Source: a bacterium (GTDB lineage Bacteria; SM23-31; JAUVVT01). Taken from it: DNA of 5,737 nucleotides. A program made the position numbers and the translations under genes. The notes beneath the pieces are model-generated. The model had not been told where the DNA came from, searched no databases, and saw only the letters and a list, made by a program, of their open reading frames with translations. Below, piece after piece: positions 1-4,121 of this stretch; the first letter of the stretch is position 1; each line of letters opens with the position of its first letter. The DNA lies in the NCBI GenBank assembly GCA_030616165.1, contig JAUWXV010000231.1, positions 1-5,737 of the forward strand, in the 5' to 3' direction.

Positions 1-286
1 ACTCCTCACTCAATATCAACAAAGATATGCCAATTAAAAGACTGTATAAAATAACATTAAGACCGACTCTGTTCAGACGAAAGCTCTTTTTTATAGAATA
101 TCCTCTATTATGAACAAACAGGAGAGCAGGTATTATAACAAGTATTTCTGCCAGAAATCCCTCTTTTCTTCCTGCAAGAACTGACTCAGAAAAAATACCT
201 GAAATTAAAAAGAGGAGAGCAAAGGTTATAATTAATACAAAAATTGCTTCTCTCTTTGATGGATAATCTTTTTTTTCTTCTTCCAT
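1..286 (-). CDS. Integral membrane protein, N-terminal part; resembles CPBP/CAAX intramembrane protease (partial)
   Basis: The frame is open for 95 codons from an ATG at 286-284 and runs off the window edge, so the C-terminus is missing. The protein starts with a charged, lysine/glutamate-rich tail (MEEEKKDYPSKREA), then shows three hydrophobic segments at about residues 14-32, 45-58 and 76-92, with a basic loop between the last two (RGYSIKKSFRLNR). This layout, a PSxREA-like entry, a PALLFVHNRGYS stretch and a KKSFRLNR segment before a helix ending in SEE, resembles the N-terminal part of CPBP-family (CAAX/Abi) membrane proteases. Their catalytic EExxxR and HxxxH motifs would lie beyond the edge, so the function is inferred. 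An in-frame TAA sits directly before the ATG, so the start cannot be further upstream. No Shine-Dalgarno is visible. The gene begins 14 bp after the amidohydrolase stop, suggesting co-transcription and possibly coupled translation. Confidence 0.62.
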   Translation of the reverse strand, partial: MEEEKKDYPSKREAIFVLIITFALLFLISGIFSESVLAGRKEGFLAEILVIIPALLFVHNRGYSIKKSFRLNRVGLNVILYSLLIGISLLILSEE

Positions 287-300
287 TTAATTTCAGAAAT

Positions 301-1092
301 TTATAAGTTTAATAAATTTTCAGCATTTTTAAAAAATATAGCCTCTTTCTCCTCCTTTGTTATGGGAAGATTCATAATATTTTCTATTTCTTTTTTCTGG
401 TCTCTCCAGGGTGAGTCTGTACCAAATAAAATTTTATCAATTCCATGATTTTTCAGGATTCTTAAGAACTGCTCTATTTTTAAGTGTCCAATTGTATAAG
501 AGATATCAAAGTAAGCCTGACTTCCTACCAGATAATATTCAACATCATCCCAGAGGCGGAAACCGCCTGTATGGGCAAGGACTATCTTCATTTCAGGGAA
601 TTTTTCAAGTATTTTTGAGAAAATTTTCGGTGTCCCGAGCGGTGGGGTTTTGATTCCGACATCCTTACCTGAATGATAAAATATTATCATCTCATTTTTT
701 ATCAGTTCTTCATATATATAAAACATATTTTCTTCGTCGGGCTTGAAATTCTGGTAATCAGCATGAAATTTGACACCCCGCAGATTCATATTTTTGAGTA
801 TTGCAGGCTGTTTAACCGAATTTTCTGCAGTTGAGTAAATAGTGCCGAATGGGATTATCGCATCACTCCGAATCTCACTCATCCATCTATTTATGGTTTC
901 GACCTGTGTTGGTTTAGTGGAGATAGGCAGAATAACAGAAATATCTATACCGGCGTTTTCCATCGATTTCAAAAGACCTTTTAAGCTTCCATCGAGAAAG
1001 GCTTTGGAATTTGATTCCTCTTCTATTATTTTTATAGCACGCTCCGCTATATTATCCGCAAATGCGTGGGTATGAAAATCGATTACCTTCAC
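301..1092 (-). CDS. Cytoplasmic metal-dependent hydrolase, amidohydrolase_2 (ACMSD-like) family
   Basis: This 263-residue TIM-barrel hydrolase has the metal-site pattern of the amidohydrolase_2 family (PF04909): HxH at H7/H9 in VIDFHTHAF near the N-terminus, GVKFHADY around 106-112, FYHSG with H140, VLAHTGG with H174, and the late aspartate D226 in ILFGTDSPW. Length is normal for compact members. Family members hydrolyse or decarboxylate small carboxylated or amide substrates; the substrate here cannot be told. There is no signal peptide, so it should be cytoplasmic. The start codon is GTG: it follows an excellent GGAGG, and the next in-frame ATG (residue 44) would remove the HxH metal ligands. 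The gene is first in a likely two-gene minus-strand unit with the membrane protein at 1-286. It is divergent from the exported amidohydrolase at 1656 but belongs to a different branch of the superfamily. Confidence 0.9.
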   Translation of the reverse strand: MKVIDFHTHAFADNIAERAIKIIEEESNSKAFLDGSLKGLLKSMENAGIDISVILPISTKPTQVETINRWMSEIRSDAIIPFGTIYSTAENSVKQPAILKNMNLRGVKFHADYQNFKPDEENMFYIYEELIKNEMIIFYHSGKDVGIKTPPLGTPKIFSKILEKFPEMKIVLAHTGGFRLWDDVEYYLVGSQAYFDISYTIGHLKIEQFLRILKNHGIDKILFGTDSPWRDQKKEIENIMNLPITKEEKEAIFFKNAENLLNL

Positions 1093-1098
1093 TTCAAC

Positions 1099-1103
1099 CC
1101 TCC
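1099..1103 (-). promoter_or_regulatory. Shine-Dalgarno GGAGG that fixes the GTG start of the minus-strand amidohydrolase
   Basis: On the minus strand CGGAGGG is followed six bases later by GTG (1092-1090). This perfect anti-SD match supports the GTG start and shows that the organism uses canonical Shine-Dalgarno initiation for this gene, unlike the shared leader ahead of the three plus-strand genes. Confidence 0.75.
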
Positions 1104-1227
1104 GAATTGGTTTTGTAGAAGTTGCGTAAAAAAACTTTTTAAAAATAAACTAAAGGACTTTAATTGTAATTTATATATTTACTCAAATCCTGTATAATTA
1201 GGTTAAAAGATAATAAAATATTTAAAG

Positions 1228-1256
1228 ATTATAAAGGGAAAATTTTTATTTGTGCT
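1228..1256 (-). promoter_or_regulatory. Weak sigma70-like promoter candidate for the minus-strand amidohydrolase
   Basis: A perfect TATAAT lies on the minus strand at 1233-1228. A poor -35 (AGCACA, 3 of 6 matches to TTGACA) lies 17 bp upstream at 1256-1251. The implied 5' leader would be about 130 nt. TATAAT matches are expected by chance in such AT-rich DNA, so this is only a candidate. Confidence 0.15.
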
Positions 1257-1282
1257 GTGGATTAAAATTTTTCCAAAAATTG

Positions 1283-1311
1283 TTGACAAATTGAGAAAAT
1301 ATAACGATATT
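1283..1311 (+). promoter_or_regulatory. sigma70-like promoter candidate, plus strand
   Basis: A consensus -35 TTGACA at 1283-1288 is followed, after 17 bp, by GATATT at 1306-1311 (4 of 6 matches to TATAAT). It would read toward the possible small ORF at 1427 and on toward the exported amidohydrolase at 1656. The -35 is the best one in the intergenic region, but the -10 is mediocre and overlaps a local inverted repeat. Confidence 0.25.
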
Positions 1312-1323
1312 TTTTTAAAATAT
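1296..1323. repeat. Three-part inverted/direct repeat AAAATAT / ATATTTT / AAAATAT
   Basis: AAAATAT (1296-1302) pairs with ATATTTT (1307-1313) across a four-base AACG loop. The same ATATTTT can instead pair with a second AAAATAT (1317-1323) across a TTT loop. The two hairpins are mutually exclusive, as in attenuator-like switches, but both stems contain only A/T pairs and would be weak. The block lies directly downstream of the TTGACA candidate. Confidence 0.4.
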
Positions 1324-1361
1324 AGGGTCTTTCTGATTTTTTGTGATAATTAACTAATTTC

Positions 1362-1377
1362 ATGTGAATTTTCACAT
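1362..1377. promoter_or_regulatory. 16-bp palindrome with TGTGA/TCACA half-sites, possible CRP/FNR-family operator
   Basis: ATGTGAA and TTCACAT are perfect 7-bp arms around a TT centre. The half-sites TGTGA and TCACA are those of CRP-type regulators. The gap between them is four bases, as in FNR-type sites, rather than the six of classical CRP sites. It lies in the divergent intergenic region, about 270 bp upstream of each flanking gene, where an operator serving both directions could sit. The regulator is not in the window, and the assignment rests on symmetry alone. Confidence 0.3.
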
Positions 1378-1426
1378 ATTTGAGGACTCTTTATTATCCT
1401 TTATCGTTCTATGTTTTACATTTATT

Positions 1427-1576
1427 ATGGATAATGAAGAATTTTCAGCAATAATTAAGAAAAGGAATTATCAGAGGTCAAAGATCAAACATGCAATAAT
1501 AGAAGGTGAACATCATATAACTGTTTGGCACGCAAGCTTCACAAAAGGAATTAAATTTGTATTCTATGTAAAATAA
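1427..1576 (+). CDS. Possible small hypothetical protein (49 aa)
   Basis: An open frame runs from ATG at 1427 to TAA at 1574-1576. It can be extended upstream to a GTG at 1364, but that codon lies within the 16-bp palindrome and the added residues look like random AT-rich translation. From the ATG the protein is basic and soluble, without a signal or membrane segment (about MDNEEFSAIIKKRNYQRSK, then a histidine-containing HHITVWHASF section). In favour: about 71% of codons begin with a purine, as in real genes, and GC content is higher than in the flanks. Against: there is no Shine-Dalgarno ahead of either start, and I recognise no family. It could equally be the tail of a decayed gene. Confidence 0.25.
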   Translation: MDNEEFSAIIKKRNYQRSKIKHAIIEGEHHITVWHASFTKGIKFVFYVK

Positions 1577-1594
1577 ATCCAATAAACAAACCAA

Positions 1595-1631
1595 AAATAT
1601 TTAAAAAATGATTATATTTTTTTGAATATTT
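1595..1631 (+). repeat. Long A/T-only hairpin directly before the first shared leader
   Basis: Bases 1595-1608 can pair with 1618-1631 over 14 positions, with one T-G wobble, around a nine-base loop. The stem is A/T only, but it is the longest inverted repeat in the window and ends one base before the leader of the exported amidohydrolase. It may be a weak terminator-like structure after the possible small ORF (the T run forms part of the right arm), or a structured 5' leader. Chance symmetry in AT-rich DNA is the main alternative. Confidence 0.4.
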
Positions 1632-1632
1632 G

Positions 1633-1655
1633 AATAAAAACACAGGTTTTCAACA
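1633..1655 (+). promoter_or_regulatory. Shared 23-nt leader element, copy 1 (before exported amidohydrolase)
   Basis: This copy of the shared leader ends exactly at the base before ATG 1656. It matches copy 3 at 20 of 23 positions and copy 2 at 18 of 23. The core is ATAAAAACACAGGTTTTC. The Shine-Dalgarno part is AGGT, one base weaker than the GAGGT of the other copies because of a G-to-C change, with eight bases to the ATG. AAAAC (1637-1641) and GTTTT (1646-1650) form a small stem around loop ACAG. Confidence 0.7.
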
Positions 1656-3008
1656 ATGAAAAAGTCATTTGTATTTTTCCTGTTATCAGCATTTCTGGCT
1701 ATTATTTATGTACAAGGCTGTGGCAAAAAACAACCTGAATCACTTATTGTACTGCGTGGAGCAACCATCATAGACTGCACAGGTGCGCCTGCCCAAGCAA
1801 ACATGACAGTGGTGATTAAAGGCAACCACATTTATACACTTGGCAAGACAGACAAAGTGGAAGTGGCTAAAAACATACAGGTAGTGGATGCAACAGATAA
1901 GTACTTAATACCGGGATTGTGGGATATGCACGTTCACACTGGCGAAAAAGACACATTTTTCCCACTATATATAGCGAATGGAATTACTGGTATTCGTGAT
2001 ATGGGCGGCGATCTAGTAAGGGCTACTGGTAACGCCTCACTGAGTTTAGACAGCCTTAACAAATGGAAAGAAGAGATAAAACGGGGAACGCTGGTAGGAC
2101 CGAGAATCGTGGCAACTGGACCAATCATTGATGGCCCGAAACCGTTTTGGCCAGGTGTGACGACTCCAGTTGGAAGCGAAGCTGAAGCTCGTGATTTAGT
2201 AAAAGCCTTAAAATATAGAGGTGCTGATTTTATAAAAGTATACGAAACACTTCCTCGAGAAATATACTATGCAATTGCGGATGAATCAAAGAAAAATCAA
2301 CTACCATTTGCAGGTCATGTTCCTAAATCGATTACAGCAGCCGAAGTATCAAATGCTGGTCAAATAAGTATTGAACATCTCGATGGAATTTATAATAGTA
2401 ACTCTGGAAACTCTTTATCTGACCTTTACACATTATTTCGATCTAATGGTACTTGGCAGATTCCTACGCTTGCTGCATATCGAGACCTTGTGAGAAATGA
2501 TGACAGCTTTCGTAATGATTATAGACTCAAATATATACCAGAATATATCAAAGAAATTTGGAGCCGATCATCGTGGTGGCATACTTCACGTACAGAAAAA
2601 GATATTGCAAAAGGGAAAGAGGAATTCCGAATACGTCTCAAGATAGTAAAGGAAATGCACGAATCAGGGATTAATATTTTAGCTGGATCGGATGCTGCCA
2701 ATCCATATACTTATCCTGGATTCAGTTTACATGATGAACTTAAATACATGGTTGAAGCAGGCTTAACATCGCAGGAAGCTATACAAACAGCTACACTTAA
2801 TCCAGCAAAGTTTTTGGGTATGCAAGATTCACTTGGAACTATTGAGGAAGGTAAAATCGCAAACCTGGTATTGCTCGATGCCGATCCTCTCCAAGATATC
2901 ACTAACACACAAAAAATCAACGCTGTAATACTCAGCGGCAAATACCTGCCGAAAAAGATGTTACAAAAAATGCTAGCTGACGTTGAAGCTGCTGCTATGT
3001 ACAAATAA
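1656..3008 (+). CDS. Exported amidohydrolase-family lipoprotein (imidazolonepropionase/prolidase-like)
   Basis: This 450-residue metal-dependent hydrolase belongs to the amidohydrolase family (PF01979), in the branch of imidazolonepropionase-like and Xaa-Pro/Xaa-Arg dipeptidase enzymes. Residues 1-22 are a lipoprotein signal: MKKS, a hydrophobic stretch, then VQGC with C22 as lipid-attachment site. A small beta domain (GATIIDCTG, about 35-43) precedes the barrel. Metal-site residues are HxH at H92/H94 in LIPGLWDMHVHTG, K194 in ADFIKVYE as the candidate carbamylated lysine, H221 in AGHVPKS, H241 in IEHLDG and D346 in LAGSDAANPY. The C-terminus carries the usual TLNPAKFLG and GTIEEGKIANLVLLDADP pattern closing the beta domain. 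All expected catalytic residues are present, so it should be active on the periplasmic side of a membrane, perhaps on a peptide or lactam-like bond; the substrate is unknown. ATG 1656 is set by the shared leader and signal peptide. GC content, roughly 40%, is above that of the reductase gene downstream. Confidence 0.93.
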   Translation: MKKSFVFFLLSAFLAIIYVQGCGKKQPESLIVLRGATIIDCTGAPAQANMTVVIKGNHIYTLGKTDKVEVAKNIQVVDATDKYLIPGLWDMHVHTGEKDTFFPLYIANGITGIRDMGGDLVRATGNASLSLDSLNKWKEEIKRGTLVGPRIVATGPIIDGPKPFWPGVTTPVGSEAEARDLVKALKYRGADFIKVYETLPREIYYAIADESKKNQLPFAGHVPKSITAAEVSNAGQISIEHLDGIYNSNSGNSLSDLYTLFRSNGTWQIPTLAAYRDLVRNDDSFRNDYRLKYIPEYIKEIWSRSSWWHTSRTEKDIAKGKEEFRIRLKIVKEMHESGINILAGSDAANPYTYPGFSLHDELKYMVEAGLTSQEAIQTATLNPAKFLGMQDSLGTIEEGKIANLVLLDADPLQDITNTQKINAVILSGKYLPKKMLQKMLADVEAAAMYK

Positions 3009-3024
3009 AAGAGTAATGATTGTT

Positions 3025-3040
3025 ATTAAATAAGTTTAAT
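3025..3040 (+). repeat. Small A/T inverted repeat between the amidohydrolase and MBL genes
   Basis: ATTAAA (3025-3030) and TTTAAT (3035-3040) form a perfect 6-bp inverted repeat around TAAG. It is too weak to be an intrinsic terminator and has no following T tract. The 59-bp gap between the two genes therefore shows no barrier to co-transcription. It ends four bases before leader copy 2. Confidence 0.3.
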
Positions 3041-3044
3041 GTAC

Positions 3045-3067
3045 GATAAAAACAGAGGTTTCCTAAA
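3045..3067 (+). promoter_or_regulatory. Shared 23-nt leader element, copy 2 (before MBL-fold hydrolase)
   Basis: This copy ends immediately before ATG 3068 and matches copy 3 at 20 of 23 positions. The core is ATAAAAACAGAGGTTTCC. The Shine-Dalgarno GAGGT lies eight bases from the ATG. AAAC (3050-3053) pairs with GTTT (3058-3061) around loop AGAG; the fifth pair is lost to the TTTC variant. As the gene lies only 59 bp downstream of its neighbour, the element is present inside a probable operon and not only at its head, which argues for a translational or post-transcriptional role. Confidence 0.7.
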
Positions 3068-3985
3068 ATGAAAAAATATAATAGAAGAAAATTTTTGGGA
3101 TTAGCCACAGCCGGATTAGCAATATTAGCTGGTTGTGGAAAATCCGGAGATGAAACCTTAGTTGATAAAATTACAGGCAAAAACCAGATTCTGAATCTCT
3201 ATGACAACATTACCAGAGATGCCGGCGAGGCAATCTCAGATTGGGGATTTTCTGCTTTTATTCGATACAGCGGAAAGACCATACTCTTTGATGCAGGTAC
3301 GCACCCGGGTATCCTGGAGCATAATACAAAGATGCTTGGTGCAGATCTCACGACGGTTGACATCGCCGTCCTTTCTCATAATCATTCTGATCACATTGGT
3401 GGATTCGACTATCTTCTGAAGGTAAATCCGGATTTCAAACTGTTTTTGCCGAACGATGTGAACATTGGTGGGAAAGCTGAATTTTATGCTGATATGGATA
3501 GAAAATATCCGCGCGGCTACCGGTATCGTCATCCGAACACTGAGTTCGTCACGGAACATACCGAAATTGCGCCAGGTGTTGTTCTCATCGCTACGACTTC
3601 GCCGTTGGCAGGCAGTTTCTGGAAGTATCCACCATATGAGAATGAAACTCGGTTTAATGAAATGCCGGAACTTTCCCTTGCTCTGGAAGGCGAAGATGGG
3701 CAGGTTAGCCTTATTTCTGGATGCTCCCATTCTAAAATCGAAGAGATAATTAAGGAAACAAAAAAATATCTTGGAAAAAATGTCTTACTTGTTATTGGAG
3801 GTTTTCATCAATCTCCTTATTCCTCTGACTATATTACGAATATAGCGAAAATGATGAAAGATGAACTGGGAGTGAGGCATGTTGCTCCCACGCATTGCAC
3901 AGGTGAAGAAGCTATAAAAATCTTCAAAGACATTTACAAAGAAAATTTCCACTATTTTGGTCTTGGTTCAAGATTGTCGCTGTAG
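3068..3985 (+). CDS. Tat/lipobox metallo-beta-lactamase-fold hydrolase, COG1237-like
   Basis: This 305-residue protein has the metallo-beta-lactamase fold. Residues 6-10 (RRKFL, preceded by N) form a twin-arginine motif, followed by a hydrophobic stretch and a lipobox LAGC with C23, so it is probably exported folded by Tat and lipid-anchored. The active-site signature is SHNHSDHIGG (H104, H106, D108, H109). Further ligands are H221 in SGCSHSKIEEI, H247 in GGFHQSP and H276 in APTHCTGEEA. The trio GCSH, GGFH and THCTG identifies the COG1237 group, related to the archaeal dihydropterin ribofuranosylaminobenzene phosphate synthase-like enzymes. Most of those are cytoplasmic, so the pterin reaction should not be assumed here. 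By hand count its central part (3181-3720) is about 46% GC while both ends are near 34-35%, a mosaic unlike its neighbours. A long open frame on the opposite strand reflects this GC-rich core and is not a gene. Confidence 0.93.
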   Translation: MKKYNRRKFLGLATAGLAILAGCGKSGDETLVDKITGKNQILNLYDNITRDAGEAISDWGFSAFIRYSGKTILFDAGTHPGILEHNTKMLGADLTTVDIAVLSHNHSDHIGGFDYLLKVNPDFKLFLPNDVNIGGKAEFYADMDRKYPRGYRYRHPNTEFVTEHTEIAPGVVLIATTSPLAGSFWKYPPYENETRFNEMPELSLALEGEDGQVSLISGCSHSKIEEIIKETKKYLGKNVLLVIGGFHQSPYSSDYITNIAKMMKDELGVRHVAPTHCTGEEAIKIFKDIYKENFHYFGLGSRLSL

Positions 3986-4037
3986 AAAATTAAAGAAACT
4001 TTGTTTAGTTTTCAAGAAAAGAAGCTGATAAAATGGA

Positions 4038-4065
4038 TTGAAAGCCATTGCAGTAAGAATAGCAT
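4038..4065 (+). promoter_or_regulatory. Weak sigma70-like promoter candidate before the reductase gene
   Basis: TTGAAA (4038-4043, 5 of 6) and TAGCAT (4060-4065, 4 of 6) are spaced by 16 bp in the 136-bp gap upstream of the aldo/keto reductase. The gap is wider than the 59 bp between the first two plus-strand genes, so an extra promoter is plausible. No terminator is visible, so read-through from upstream is equally possible. Confidence 0.2.
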
Positions 4066-4098
4066 AAAGTAAGATAAAATAATTCAAAAAAATTTTTT

Positions 4099-4121
4099 AA
4101 TAAAAACAGAGGTTTTCGAAA
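4099..4121 (+). promoter_or_regulatory. Shared 23-nt leader element, copy 3 (before aldo/keto reductase)
   Basis: This copy ends immediately before ATG 4122 and is closest to the consensus. The core is ATAAAAACAGAGGTTTTC. GAGGT is eight bases from the ATG. AAAAC (4103-4107) and GTTTT (4112-4116) form a 5-bp stem with AGAG as the loop, placing part of the Shine-Dalgarno in the loop. A 12-bp A6T6 palindrome (4087-4098) abuts its 5' end. Confidence 0.7.

Larger units (their letters stand above)
1093..1655. other. 563-bp AT-rich divergent intergenic region
   Basis: This stretch separates the minus-strand amidohydrolase from the plus-strand exported amidohydrolase and should hold both promoters. 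It is very AT-rich, with homopolymer A and T runs. The GC content rises modestly only across about 1431-1550, which coincides with a possible small ORF. It contains a cluster of A/T-only inverted repeats (1296-1323), a 16-bp palindrome (1362-1377), a 14-bp-stem hairpin (1595-1631) and the first copy of the shared leader (1633-1655). No RNA gene of a known class is recognisable. Confidence 0.6.

Noticed and set aside
411-1075. Two open frames of 77-80 codons on the plus strand (411-653 and 842-1075)
   Set aside because: Both lie antisense within the minus-strand amidohydrolase, whose catalytic motifs are complete; their translations look like complement noise.
1364-1426. GTG at 1364 as start of a 70-codon version of the small ORF
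   Set aside because: The GTG lies within the 16-bp palindrome, has no Shine-Dalgarno, and adds a stretch lacking coding character.
2711-3004. 97-codon minus-strand frame opposite the 3' end of the exported amidohydrolase
   Set aside because: It is antisense to the conserved C-terminal part of a clear family member. Its serine/alanine/isoleucine-rich translation is typical of a complement frame.
3236-3730. 164-codon open frame on the minus strand inside the MBL-fold gene
   Set aside because: It is antisense to a gene with an intact signal peptide and full metal-binding motifs. It coincides with the GC-richer core, where stops are rarer, and its translation shows no recognisable domain.
3465-3749. 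94-codon plus-strand frame overlapping the MBL-fold gene in another phase
   Set aside because: It sits wholly inside the confident coding region and has an arginine/serine-rich out-of-frame composition with no motif.
1633-4121. Shared leader as recombination sites of a gene-cassette array or invertible promoters
   Set aside because: The three copies are direct, not inverted, lie exactly at translation starts, and have no matching copy after the last gene. There is no integrase or attC-like structure.
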